Shown: in pieces, positions 1 to 11,770 of the stretch | Layout: the number at the start of each line of letters is the position of its first letter | Position numbering within the stretch: position 1 is the first letter of the stretch | NCBI GenBank assembly: GCA_028023455.1 | Contig: JAQFVV010000141.1 | Coordinates: 2,532,843-2,596,842, forward strand | From: Epiperipatus broadwayi | Lineage: Eukaryota; Onychophora; Udeonychophora; Euonychophora; Peripatidae | Direction of reading: 5' to 3' | Length of the DNA: 64,000 bases | Position numbers and translations under genes: made by a program | The notes under the pieces: generated by a model | What the model was told of the DNA's origin: nothing | Seen by the model: only the letters and a program-made list of their open reading frames with translations | Database searches by the model: none

Positions 1-190
1 AGATGATAATAGATGGACTATTGTAATTTTAAACTGCTCTCCAAGAGATTGTAAAAGACCCAGAAAGAGACCACATGTAAGATGGATGGATGAAATAAGA
101 AATTGTGCAGGGTGATGTGGAGAAACAAACCTAAAGATAGAAAAAGATGGATTGAACTTGGAGAGACCTTCATCCTGCAGTAAATTGATA
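1..190 (+). mobile_element. RTE-type LINE, 3' end fragment
   Basis: This stretch aligns base for base, with scattered differences, to 29417-29606, the 3' end of the RTE element further right. It encodes the RTE C-terminal tail (the Arg-Arg-Asp-Asp-Asn-Arg-Trp stretch and the final Gly-Glu-Thr-Phe-Ile-Leu-Gln block). One base is missing relative to the other copy at the 'gcagggtgatg' run, which breaks the frame, and the last tryptophan codon is a stop. It ends in a short GATGAT-like tail, as RTE elements often do. The rest of the copy lies outside the window or is 5'-truncated. It is dead, and useful mainly as a second family member for dating. Confidence 0.88.
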
Positions 191-784
191 ATGATGATGA
201 TTTAAATTTTTATCATTTTGATATTACTTATTTATTTTCTACAATCCACACCATTACTTCGGTCTCATTCACATTATATATATATATATATTGTAACCGG
301 ACCCGCGTACAACCGTTTTATTACGTCAGTTGTAACAATTTTCTGATGAGCATGTTGTGGTAAGGAGCTATCAATTGACATTCCTAATGCAGATGTTAAT
401 GCCTCCTACAACAATATTTCCTGCTCATCAGAGGATGTAGTATCATAGAGACTGGAAACATCTAAACATTTATATGTTTGGTTTTCCAAACAGCGCCATT
501 AGAGTTCCATCTCACTACAACCTGACTTGCCAAGGTCTAGTTATGTCAGACGTAGCTCAGAAGGCATGAGATTCTCATGAACCAGTGCTATAATTGGTGA
601 GTGATGTGATAAATAAACAAAACTGGATAACCAATTTAATTTTTAGTAACAAAAAAAAATTTATTAAATAACAATTAATTTGCAATTTCTAATGAAATTC
701 ATTTCTATCCACATGATAACTCATTTTTATTTTACTTATAAAAGAATTAGAAGCAGTTCCTTTTTTTTCTTTTTATCAATAGTT
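191..784. other. non-coding, no gene recognised
   Basis: AT-rich sequence with a short (TA)n at about 275-290. A box-A-like motif (TAGCTCAGAAGG) lies near 555 but no matching box B follows, so no tRNA or SINE is called. I see no open frame of note. Confidence 0.5.
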
Positions 785-1275
785 CATTTACAAATTCAAT
801 TATGAGAAAAAGCTTGGAAATAGTCAATTCAACAATAATTCATTTTGAATCCATTTATGAGAAGAAGCTTGGAAATATTCTAATTCAACAATAATTCATT
901 TTGAATCCATTTATGAGAAGAAGCTAGGAAATATTCTAATTTAACAATAATTCATTTTGGATCCATTTATGAGAAGAAGCTTGGAAATATTCTAATTCAA
1001 CAATAGTTCATTTTGAATCCATTTATGAGAAGAAGCTTGGGAATATTCTAATTCAACAATAGTTCATTTTGAATCCATTTATGAGAAGAAGCTTGGGAAT
1101 ATTCTAATTCAACAATAGTTCATTTTGAATTCATTTATGAGAAAAAGCTTGGAAATATTCCAATCCAACAATAGTTCATTTTGAATTTATTTATGAGAAG
1201 AAACTTGGAAACATCCTAATTCAACAATAGTTCATTTTTGTATTCCTTTATGAGAAGAAGCTTGGAAATAGTTAA
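785..1275. repeat. 56-bp tandem repeat (minisatellite)
   Basis: A unit beginning CATTTTGAATCCATTTATGA recurs at 841, 897 and 953 (exactly 56 bp apart) and continues with small changes to about 1275, roughly eight to nine copies. Each unit carries GAGAAGAAGCTTGG and ends AATTCAACAATA. No protein-coding pattern is visible. Copies are similar but not identical, so the array is not very recent. Confidence 0.93.
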
Positions 1276-1735
1276 GCATTTATGATTTATATAACATTTT
1301 GTTATTTTATGAATTATTACCGATTGGTAAACATTTAAACTCAGCGATTCTTGGCTTGTGGAGTATTCATCATTTGGTAATTAAAGCATTTATAATTTAG
1401 TCAAATATAAAAGTATATTCTTATACATAAACTCTGTTACATTATAAGAAGCTTAGAAGCAGTCAAGTATTTATGATTCATAGAGCATTTCATCATTTTC
1501 TGAATTATTACCGATTGGTAGACATTTGGACTCAACAATTCTTGGTTGGTAGAGCATTTATCATTTGATAATTGAGGCATTTATAATTTAGCCAAATATA
1601 AAAGTATATTCTTACACATAAACTTTGTTTGGCTTGTGGAGCATTTATCATTTAGTAATTGAAGCATTTCTAATTTAATCAAATATGACAATATATTCAT
1701 ACACATAAGTTCTGTTGCATTACTCAGATAGAAGT
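1269..1735. repeat. about 190-bp tandem repeat
   Basis: Two and a half diverged copies. The block with ATTATTACCGATTGGTA occurs at about 1315 and about 1505, and the block TATAAAAGTATATTCTTA occurs in both copies. A third partial copy starts near 1625. The array abuts the 56-bp array directly. Confidence 0.85.
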
Positions 1736-1784
1736 AGTATGCAATTAAAGCATTTTTTTAATCCATATAGTAAATACGTTCAAA

Positions 1785-2060
1785 TATTTTTATAAATAAA
1801 TTTGCGCATAACCATTTCATAACTTCATTTTATAACGTATGATAAACATGTTCTAATATTTTACAAAATAAATCCTACGCAACTACTTTATAACTTCACT
1901 TTATAACGTATGATAAAGATGTTTTAATATTTTATAAAATAAACTCTATGTAATTATTTTATAACTTCACTTTATAACATATGATAAAAATATTTTAATA
2001 TTTTATAAAAATAATTTTTATGTAGATATTTCATGATGTCAATTTATAGTTCATGGTAAA
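1785..2060. repeat. 71-bp tandem repeat
   Basis: The motif ATAACTTCACTTTATAACGT and variants recurs at about 1820, 1891 and 1962, that is every 71 bp, with a weaker fourth copy. This is the third distinct tandem array in a row, unrelated in sequence to the 56-bp and 190-bp units. Confidence 0.88.
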
Positions 2061-2641
2061 GATGTCTAAACATTCTTATAACATAATTACCTTCCAGTTT
2101 TGCAGTCCATTTTACTCAAAAGAAGGCGGGTTATTTCATCAATAGAAAGTCATGGCACAGCGTGGAGAGAGTGAAGCCGCTAAATTACCCCATTGTTATT
2201 ATAATTCCTCTAGCAAAGTTTTCTTTTTCCATTTTCACATTTAGTTAAAGCTATATTTTAATTTGTCAAAAGCATTAAGTAATACACTTTCTTTTTTAAA
2301 AAAAAATTCAATATGTTCTGCTTCTCTGTGTAAGACAAAAGTTCTTTTTTTTTTTTAACGACGTGCCTAATTTGAATACTGCCTCAGTTTAACTCATCTT
2401 TTTTCTTTCTTTTTAATGATTGGATAATTAATTTCTTTTTTTTTTATTGAGACAGATAAAAAAAAAATAAAATAAGACGATATAACATTTTATTCAAATT
2501 CATCAGTCACAAAATTAAAAATCTGATTTTTTTTTAACAACTCACAGCTTTATTGCGTTCCCAATTAGACTGAATCACACTAGACATTTTTAAATGGGGG
2601 GGGGTTATTGAATATTTATATGAGGAACAGCATATCTGTTT

Positions 2642-2676
<35 letters not shown>

Positions 2677-5600
2677 ACCATCCATAGTCTTTATTTAGTG
2701 AACCTAATGATTAATTAAAATAAGTCTCATTGTCTTTTCCGCTCTGCTAGTGGACCAGATTTAAAATAAATTATTGTGTGCCATCATTACATGGTATTCA
2801 TTAGGGGTTTGATCTGGGGCCTAAAAATGGATTGGAATCCATGTTAGTCCCTGACCTAATTCTCAGGCTAGACTGGTTTTGAAGTACATTTTGTGAGTTC
2901 CAGCTCATGTTAGATGGATCAACCTGTTTTGACCAGTACAATATTAAGATAACAAATCTTCATATTTTAATGAACAGGCTTCAAACTACTCCAACCTACA
3001 ACTCTTCAGATGTCCATTTCATTGAAAATCTGGTGATGAAACATTCAAAGCCCACATCACTGCTAAGGTTGTCATCCTACCCATGTTGAGGCTAGTCATT
3101 GTGACCACTCATATACCTGTGAATACTGCACTTTTACATACATATTCAAGGAATGGGCAGACCTTTAACACACTATGTAACAATATGTAACTTAATATAC
3201 TGTACTGGCTTAACCACACATGTACATAATAATGTAATATATAAGGGATTCTAACTTAGGCATTCGCATGATCCTTGACTGTTCATGACATCTTATATTG
3301 CTGTCACAGCTGATCACACACATGTCATTTAAATTTTTAAACTCTTACTGACATATGAGTGTGCAGAAATTTATTGTATTTAAATAATTGCACATTAGCT
3401 GAGTTCGACTTCCAATCAAAATAACATCCAAGATTTTCAGCGCTTTATAACAGATTTGTATTTATGATATAAAAATCCTAATACGAAGAATATTATAATC
3501 TATAACAGAGTTAACTGATAATATGGACTGCTTAATAATATAAATTGCCTAGACAAAATTAATTGTGTTGTAAAATCAGATTAACTAAATCTGTAATGGA
3601 AAAAAATTAGTAATAGTTAAACAATCTCTAGTAATAAAGTAAACCAAAATCTCTATTGAAATAACACTTTTTATTTAATTCCCAAAATCCATAAAGAAAG
3701 TCCAGTATTTTAATGTACAATGATTTTTAAAATGTCTTATTTTTCGAATATCCAATATTTATTTAACAAACTGATAATTAATAATTTCTGACAAGATTAA
3801 ACTCTGTAGTTAACATTAATTAATAAGTATTATTTTTTTGAAAATGATAATTATCACCTTTGAATTTATACTCATTTTAAATTTTTGGAAAGTTATTTAT
3901 CTGCTTTAGGTCCAGACACCCACACAACACGCACGCACACACACAACACGCACGCGCGCGCACAGACACACACTATATATATATATATTCTAAGGAAAAA
4001 AAATTACTAAATAAATATCTTAAATATATTGCGATTTCTAACGAAATTATATTACTAAATGACTAGATTTTGCTAAACGAGTAAGTTTTGTTTAGGGGAT
4101 TGATGTTTACTAGGCGTCCACATTGTAGCCAAATCTAACTAAAATATCTTTTCCTTAATATTGGTTTTTGAAAGATGAAAAGTTTCTTAAATATAAATTA
4201 ACGAAAGATGCATTTCTTCAGTATCAAATAAACATGCGATGTATAGATTAAATAATTTCTCAAGTACAATGTATAGATTAATATATTTCATACGTATACA
4301 TTAAATATAATCTATTTTGTGCGATCGTGTTACAGGCCAATTGTAACTAAATAAAAATCAATTCTAACAAATGAAAAGTTATTCTTTATTCTGTTAATGT
4401 CATAAAAACTTATTAAATAAACATAAAACGCATTTTGCAATCTCTCGATCGGCCGTCCACATTGTATTTCAAACAGAACTAAACGATTGGGAGAGCTTAC
4501 AAATATCACATATATTATTGGATAGTTTGAGCTAATTATAACTTTACTCTAACCAATGAGAATTTTATTCAAATGGGCGCACATCCACGTTATGGATTTA
4601 TTATACAATATTTAAATCTCTATGGCATTTAAACACTTGCAGCTAAATTGCATGCCAATTATAATATTTTAAGAAGGGATCGATGGATGCTTCATCATTC
4701 CCAGCTAACACTATTTCTTAAGCCAACTGTGATGATGATGATGGTAAAACATCCATAATTTTAATTGCTAGGGCGCCAAATTGCAACTTTCATAAAATAT
4801 AAAGGTTAAATCTCAATTCAATAATCTTAGAAATAATATGTCATGAATGGGTTAATACACAATCGATTTAGAGAACACTGAGAACGCATTAAAATTGACA
4901 ATATTAATATCTTTAAAAATTCCAGGATATTCTCAACACATTCCCCATTCACTATGATTAAAGCTACAATTAAATTTTATTCTAATTATAAAGTTCTATA
5001 TTCATTTCCACCTTCCTGATCCACCCCTCCATCAACTTCACATCCATATGTCTATTACACTATTATTTATTTTATTATTAAATTTTACATTTTTGCTATC
5101 TCCTTTCTCTCATTATAATCTCTTCTCAGGGTTTTTTTTTTCGAACAATTAGGTTTGGAAATCGAATAAGCTGCGATAGATTATTGGTGATAAACACTGC
5201 TCTCTTGATCGCCTCCAAGGTGATCTCGGTTGTCTTTAATGCAGTTTAATATTTATTTACATTAAAGCTCGAATATTTTAAGCTTATTAAAATCTTTCAG
5301 TAATACATTATAAACCTATTCACTATTATAACAAAATTATAAAGAAGTGCATCTAGAGAGGGTTTGAATACAACGGATGGGGAAAGGATTTTATGCCTAC
5401 CCCACTGTACTCACTATCACTCAATAACTATCTCTATTCACAGTTTATACTTCAATAATATTAAATTATTTGGTAATTTTAAATATCTGAAATTAACCTT
5501 TTAAATAATCTTACTGAATATTAGTTACATACATGATAATTCAAATATTAATAATAATATATTGATGTATGATTGGATTGGAAATATCTAGATAATAATA

Positions 5601-6789
5601 ACCCACAAAAACATTAAGAACATACGCAAATTTTATTTAAAACAAATAACAAATTTTATTTGACAAACTATAATTCAATACAAAAACATATACATTTGAT
5701 TTACGCTTTCATTTTATCTTAAATATAGTGAATACCAATTTCTTCCCGTTTTCAATGCTTTCTCTTTTATTTCTGATTTGTGTTAGAACTAATTTCTCCC
5801 CTAATTAAATTTAATAATTTTATTTAACGAATCTAAAATTAATATTCCCTGCAAATTTCTTGATCTTATCCTATCATCCTGATCAAATATTCTTTTGCCC
5901 TAATCTTTACAACAAAGATATCTTAAAAATAGCGAGACTAAGTCATTGCAAATAAATCGGCATCTATATCACTCATCATCATAGTGCACACACTCTATGC
6001 TCATGTTCTTATGACATAATCATATTTTAACAATATTACCTTTCCAGTGAAGTTCTCAGCTGGCTATGTAAATATTTATTAAATAAATTTATATATGCAT
6101 TGCTTACGCCTACGCTTAACATTCGTAAGTTTTATTTAACCCTTAATTTTACATTTATCAACTTTATTATTTTTGGCTCGAATGATAAATCAAATCTACA
6201 AAAACAATATTCAAATACACCAATCGCACATGCATTATCTGCATTCATTCTGACATTAAACTGAGTTTGCGACCTGGTATCTATACTCATAATAATGCTT
6301 ATAATGGCTATCTCTCATACACCTGTAAGGAATATCAAACATTAATATGAGGCAGGCAGTGACCCGAATAAGAGAGAACCTTTTCACTAAGGTTGAGATA
6401 TGCTAGGATATCTTATTGCTAGTCATATAAAAACATAAATATACCAATTGTCATGCCCATCAAAATTATAAACCTTCTTATGGTGTAGAGAATACTCAAG
6501 TGGGAAAACTCTTCCACTAGGTTCAAATACTTTATGAATATAGCATACATATTTTAGTGAGCTAGACTTCACTGGCTTTGTGGAGATCTTTGTCTATCCA
6601 CACACATACAGGTCAAAACATCAAATTACACAAGTAAAAGTTTCATCTCTTTAATATTCTTGTGACTAGTGCAATGGAACATGAGCCCATAAATTTTCCA
6701 AGCATAAATCAGCTTGTTTCTGGCCTTAAATCTATGATAACAATAATAATAAACAATAAGGAATGTGTACAAAATTCTCAAAACTATTT
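2061..6789. other. long non-coding stretch
   Basis: AT-rich DNA with no supported gene. It contains a (TA)15 run at 2644-2673, an unusual CA/CG-rich block at 3913-3988, and two similar GGCGTCCACATTGTA / GGCCGTCCACATTGTA segments near 4113 and 4450 that hint at a decayed repeat. The few 60-residue open frames look like chance. Confidence 0.5.
3913..3988. repeat. compound (CA)n/(CG)n/(TA)n microsatellite
   Basis: Alternating purine-pyrimidine run: ACACGCACGCACAC, then CGCGCGCACA, then CACACTATATATATA. The CpG-dense core stands out in an AT-rich window. Alternating purine-pyrimidine DNA of this kind is known to favour Z-form DNA. Confidence 0.9.
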
Positions 6790-7394
6790 CCATGCACTTT
6801 TATAAGAAAATGATGATGTTATAACTCAATAGACAAACAATTTATTTATAAGCCTAAGCATTTGATAATAACCTCTGATGCCAATAATAAGATCTCTAAG
6901 TGTGTGTTTTTTTAAAAAAATTGTTTGTAAAGCACTTTAAATAAGGCATATTAGAATGACATGATATAAATTTCACTTACCCCCAAAATAACAATAATAG
7001 GAAAAGCATTTAAAAATAAACATATTCAAAAGTATCTAATATCAATATCTCTACCACTAAAATAATTCAATTATAATTATAACATGACTTACTTTTAAAA
7101 TAGATGATATACATGATACACTACAAAGAAATAAATTATTTTCTTTTTTTTCTTTTTTTAAAGTAACTGTCCTACACACATAAAAAGCAAATAAAAAAAT
7201 ATACTTATATAAAGTTCTTTAGCAAGTGTCCTCCGAGTTCCTAGTTTCCATTTTCCCTTTTCCATTCCTCCTTGATCGGTTTATAAGAGCACATAAGTCT
7301 TTGTATCAAAAAGTTCTTTGGTTGGGGTTTGATTTCTCTTCCATCAGATATGCAAATTTTATTTTGCTGAACCGCATTCCTCATTTCCAATTCT

Positions 7395-7460
7395 ATGCAG
7401 AATACCATTAAACTTTTTAATTTTATGCAGAATTCCATTAAACTTTTTAATTTTATGCAG
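7395..7460. repeat. 30-bp triplicated motif
   Basis: ATGCAGAAT-CCATTAAACTTTTTAATTTT repeats with start points 7395, 7425 and 7455 (the last partial). A small local tandem duplication inside the dispersed repeat. Confidence 0.88.
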
Positions 7461-7841
7461 ATTAAAGTTAAATAGCATTTGTTTAACTTTTTCACGATAT
7501 AAGTCCATTTCAGGTCTTTTTCTATCTTTGAATTCATTTTATATATTTAAATTGACTTACATATACATCAAACTTCTGAGTTTTAAATTTTACTATTTGC
7601 TGATACAATTTTGATTACTGGTTAACTTCTGGAGATTAAAAAAATGTGTGCCAATTTAAAATTTATTCACTACACATTGTCTTTTCTTAGGACAATGTTA
7701 GATTTAGCCAAGTTATTCTGAAGAGACAAAAAGTAACAATAAACAATTTTTAAATTTTATAGCCCAGTTTTCTTTAAGTCAATGAAAGAAAACTTGCACC
7801 AGAAAGCTTCAAATATAATACAGCCCCTCTCCTTCTGTTAA

Positions 7842-8587
7842 CCCTTTTCCCGCGTCCGACGAGGCTCCTCGTCGACATCTGAAATCACTCTACTCAGCTC
7901 GTTTTCATACGAAAATTTTCGTTAAATACGTATTGAATTTGTTTTTAAAAGTTCTGTACGATGGTGACATCTTCCGATTTATTTTAGAAGTAAAAAATAG
8001 AAAAAAAACGCATTTAAACCTAAACAAAGAAGGAACATTATTTGTGATTGGTTCTTAGCATGCTCTCAGCCGAAAAAGACATTCTGATTGGCTGGAAAGA
8101 ACAAAGAAACTGCCTGATCAAAGAAAATAAAGAAAAACGCTGAGATTTTCATTTCGAATATGATTTTAATTATTATAAAAGAATATTTTGAGAAATTAAA
8201 AATTATTTTCAGAGAGAATAATAAAAAAACAAAATTATTTTCGAAAAATATCTAAGATTTAAGTAAAAATATTGAAGATGTAGTAAAAAGAAATATTTAC
8301 TTTTCTATAACGTAAAAGTCGATCTTTTTGTTTACATTATAACTTTTATGTTGCCGATAATGAATATTTTAGAATAAATAAACAGCAATTTATTTTTGAA
8401 AGAACTTTCGTTTTTTTCATGACCTGAAAAATTAATTATATACTTTTTATAAATGTATCTGAGTTGAATTTAATATTATAGGCGAATATGTTTTAACAAT
8501 AGGCTTTGTCTTCAGTTTGTGAGTTGGCCAATTAAAAGATTTGATTTTTATCTGATACAACCACTGATAAAATTAGCGGTTTAAGGG
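7842..8587. mobile_element. piggyBac-type MITE (non-autonomous)
   Basis: The element is flanked on both sides by TTAA (7838-7841 and 8588-8591), the target duplicated by piggyBac transposases. Its ends are CCCTTTTCCCGC and, read from the other side, CCCTTAAACCGC, so the terminal inverted repeats begin CCCTT, typical of this superfamily. Just inside the left end is a perfect palindrome, CGACGAGG/CTCCTCGTCG, a usual subterminal feature. It is 746 bp long with no transposase ORF, so it would need a transposase supplied in trans. It also stands out locally by its CG content at the left end. Confidence 0.85.
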
Positions 8588-9640
8588 TTAACACAGAGGT
8601 TTTATAGAGAAAATCCATCTGGTCATTTTCTTTTTTTAATTAATTGACTTGTTCTCTTTTCTCGATTAATTTTAACCTTTTTGCTCTTTTATAAAAAACA
8701 GCCAAATTTCAATCTGTATTTTAAACAGATGACCACAATTAATTCTAAAAATTCAACAGCTATAATTGCCAATTAATTTTTGACATTTCACAGACTATCA
8801 TCGTTAATGGTCTAAATTCATGGTCCACTTAAATTCCTTGGTGAAACTTATATTATTTAAAGACTCTGATAATTGACTGAATAATATAACACCAATGAAA
8901 CCCATATGAAAAGTAAATAACATAAAAAGCTTTCTTACTTTTTCCATTAAATAATGAAACAAAATATATTTTGTAGCCCAGTTTCAAACCCAGACCTTTA
9001 AATTAAATTTGGCTGCTAATATTAAACTTATTAAAACGATTTAATTTCTTATTTAAAAATTGCTTTACAACATGACAAGGAATGATTATTCATTGTGAAT
9101 TTTACAATTAAGATCCACAATTAGATTATATACACACACATGTTGTATATATACATTTCTTTAATTGAACGATTTATACTTCAATCCTTATTTATAAAGC
9201 TTAATTATTATAACTATATTATTATTAATTTTCATTTACTTTCATGAACTATTTCTTTATAACTCATTATAAAATAATGTCCACTCATCATCACTATCTA
9301 ATGTAGTTTTTAATAGTCACACATCTCCTCCCTTTTCTCAGTTAACCTATCAACAAATGTATAAATTTTGCTTTTCTAAATATGTTTTTATATTAATTTG
9401 ACCCATAAACAAAACTAAAATAATCTTTTGGATAAACATCTTAATAATAAATTTTTACATTGCTTATTAAGTCAAACATATTCAATCCCTTTAAATATGG
9501 GTTCAAACTTAGTCTTTGCTAAAATCTTCTTATTAGAGAGAAAAAAATACATACATTATGAGGAAAATTTTTGTTGAACCCTATTTTGCATATTTAACTC
9601 CAAAACTGGAGTCTTGGACAAATCCAAGGGCTACAATATA

Positions 9641-11770
9641 TTATAACGATCCAGATTTAGTGACTTAATGTAATCTGCACTACAAGGGCACCATCTAGGC
9701 ATTTGAACCTAGAAAAATTTATATAGTAGGCAGATACATAAGTCAAAAATTTTTATTTTATTTTATATATTTTGATATCCGGTCATTAGCCCATTGTCAC
9801 TAGCTCAGTGGAACAGCAGAGATTTATATTTTATATTAAATTTCAATCTAAGATATATAAAAATAAAATAAAATAAGCCACTGCCAGTAATTATACACAC
9901 AAACATTTATTAACGCACATATAAATTTTGAATTATTTTAACATTACTTTTACTTTATAATTTTAACTTGATTTTAGAATTTGATTTTACATTTTAATTT
10001 TTATAAGTTTACATTTTAAATTTTATAAGTTCACACAGATGGATTTATAAAATGTGTTTTTAATGTTGAGTATAGATCGGTTACATAGATTACACGGTCA
10101 AAAACATTTCAAAATAAACATAAACAATCAAAATATAAAATCATTGGTGGAATTGCAGAGGAAATTTATAAGAAACCCAATAGCATTCATCATAAGATGC
10201 TGCAGAGACACCAATAACCTAATATTCTAATCGAATATGAAAACCAACAAACATAAGTAACTGTTAACGAATCCATGTAAGCGTCTATACCCAACTTAAT
10301 TTTAATACATTTTTATTTAGAGTGTCAAGTATGAATAGACTACACAGATTTGCATTTGAAAAAGAAAATATTCTATCCTTGTTTAACCTTAGGACAAAAG
10401 TTCACAGTCAAACTGGCGTCAATCCATCTGATACATTGATGTATTCAATGCAGCATGAAAATACAACAGCACAATATACTATACTGTCAGGAATGGACAT
10501 CTGAACAGTATAGTTACAGAAGACATTGACTCTTGTCCAATACAGGAATATTACAACTGTATGGCAAGAAGAACAATAAAATAAAAACTCCATAGGAAGG
10601 GACCATGGCCCTTTTTGCCAACTTACAATCCCATCCATAGGCAAAAAGGTTTTGTGCGACATATACAGCGATTCTGCCCATAGCGAACCTCATACTACAT
10701 CTACTAATTACACCAATATATCCAATCCATTGACCTAATTCAACTATGAAACAAATAACCTAAGATTACCCTCCCCTAATATAACTTTAAAAATCTATAT
10801 AGCCATTCATGCCCGACTTAAGTTTAACATTTATATAATTTAGTCTAACGAAAAACAAAAATCATAATAAAAACTTAAAAGAACAACAAAAATAAATGGA
10901 AATGATTTTAAATAATAATAAAAAATTGACATCAAATAACATTATTAATATTAATTTACATTGGTCAGATAGGATTCTATTTGTATTATTTACTAAAAGA
11001 TTTAGAATTTAGAGTTCTTATTGTTTTCAAATGAATATAAAGTTCTTACGATTTTTAAAATGTCCAGCTTTATCCATTGCATGCCATTTGAAAGTGAATT
11101 CCCATGCCATCCTAAAAAGATTGGTATTCTGTTGGCCGTTTCATTTATTCATCCGGAGGTTTTTTACTTTAGTTGGTCCTCAATGTAGAAAACGATGTTT
11201 CATTTTTTTTCTTTAACAACTGAAGGAATTGAAAGTGCATCTTTCAATCCCTTCACCTCCAACTCCACACGAACACATATCTGTCCTCTTGTAATAACTA
11301 ACTAATAATTTCCAAACTTTTCCTTTTATATTAATTTTAAGGATTCAATTGACATTACGTCATCGATGTGATGTTCCTTTCACTGAGGTCCGATTCCATT
11401 GTTTTTCTCTCCTACCTGACCTTTGCTTATACATTTTAAATGCCCAAGGGCTAGTTTATATTTAACTAATTAAAATAATCATTTCCATTTTTCAATAACA
11501 TTAATTAATTTGTTTTCAAACTTAAAGATATATTTTTACCTCTAAATCTTTTTTTAAGTTTTTGCTTTTAAAATACTTTTTCTATTTTTAATAAAGTTTT
11601 ATTTTAATAATTTTTTTTTCATCTGTGCGATTTTATATATATGAGTTTAGTATAGAATTTTAATTTTCAATTTTTAATTTTTAAAAAGGAAGTTTTATTT
11701 GCGAACTTTTATTCTTTTCGTGTTTACTAATTAAAAAAAAACAATGTGACGTCATCTGTGCCCTTTACAA
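9641..11770 (+). mobile_element. 2.1-kb TIR-bearing repeat, copy A
   Basis: An inverted copy of 44513-46608 over its whole length. The left end here is TTATAACGATCCAGATTTAG and the right end, read inward, is TTGTAAAGGGCACAG. The ends thus share a short TTRTAA-type inverted repeat and are flanked by TATA on both sides (ACAATATA and TATATAAC). Length (2,130 bp) is close to copy B (2,096 bp). No open frame is conserved between copies, so this looks like a non-autonomous DNA transposon of unknown superfamily. A short-LTR origin was considered but no internal direct repeats support it. Confidence 0.75.

Larger units (their letters stand above)
6790..9640. repeat. dispersed repeat family, copy 1
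   Basis: Collinear with 19580-21790 in the same orientation. Shared landmarks include CAAAATAACAATAATA (about 6985 vs about 19815), a TCCTCC-plus-GTTTCCATTTT block (about 7230 vs about 19915), an AATTTTTGACA/TTGGCTGCTA region (about 9010 vs about 21150) and the right end, where GAGGAAAATTTTT precedes a ...CCAAGGGCTACAATATA end. No coding potential is apparent. Copy 1 carries a piggyBac-type MITE and a 30-bp triplication, and its right end is cut by the transposon-like repeat at 9641. Confidence 0.75.

Noticed and set aside
555-600. Possible tRNA or SINE head (TAGCTCAGAAGG)
   Set aside because: Box A alone; no box B at the right spacing and no acceptor pairing.
10322-11216. Short frames on both strands in the 2.1-kb repeat
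   Set aside because: Not conserved in the second copy at 44513-46608.
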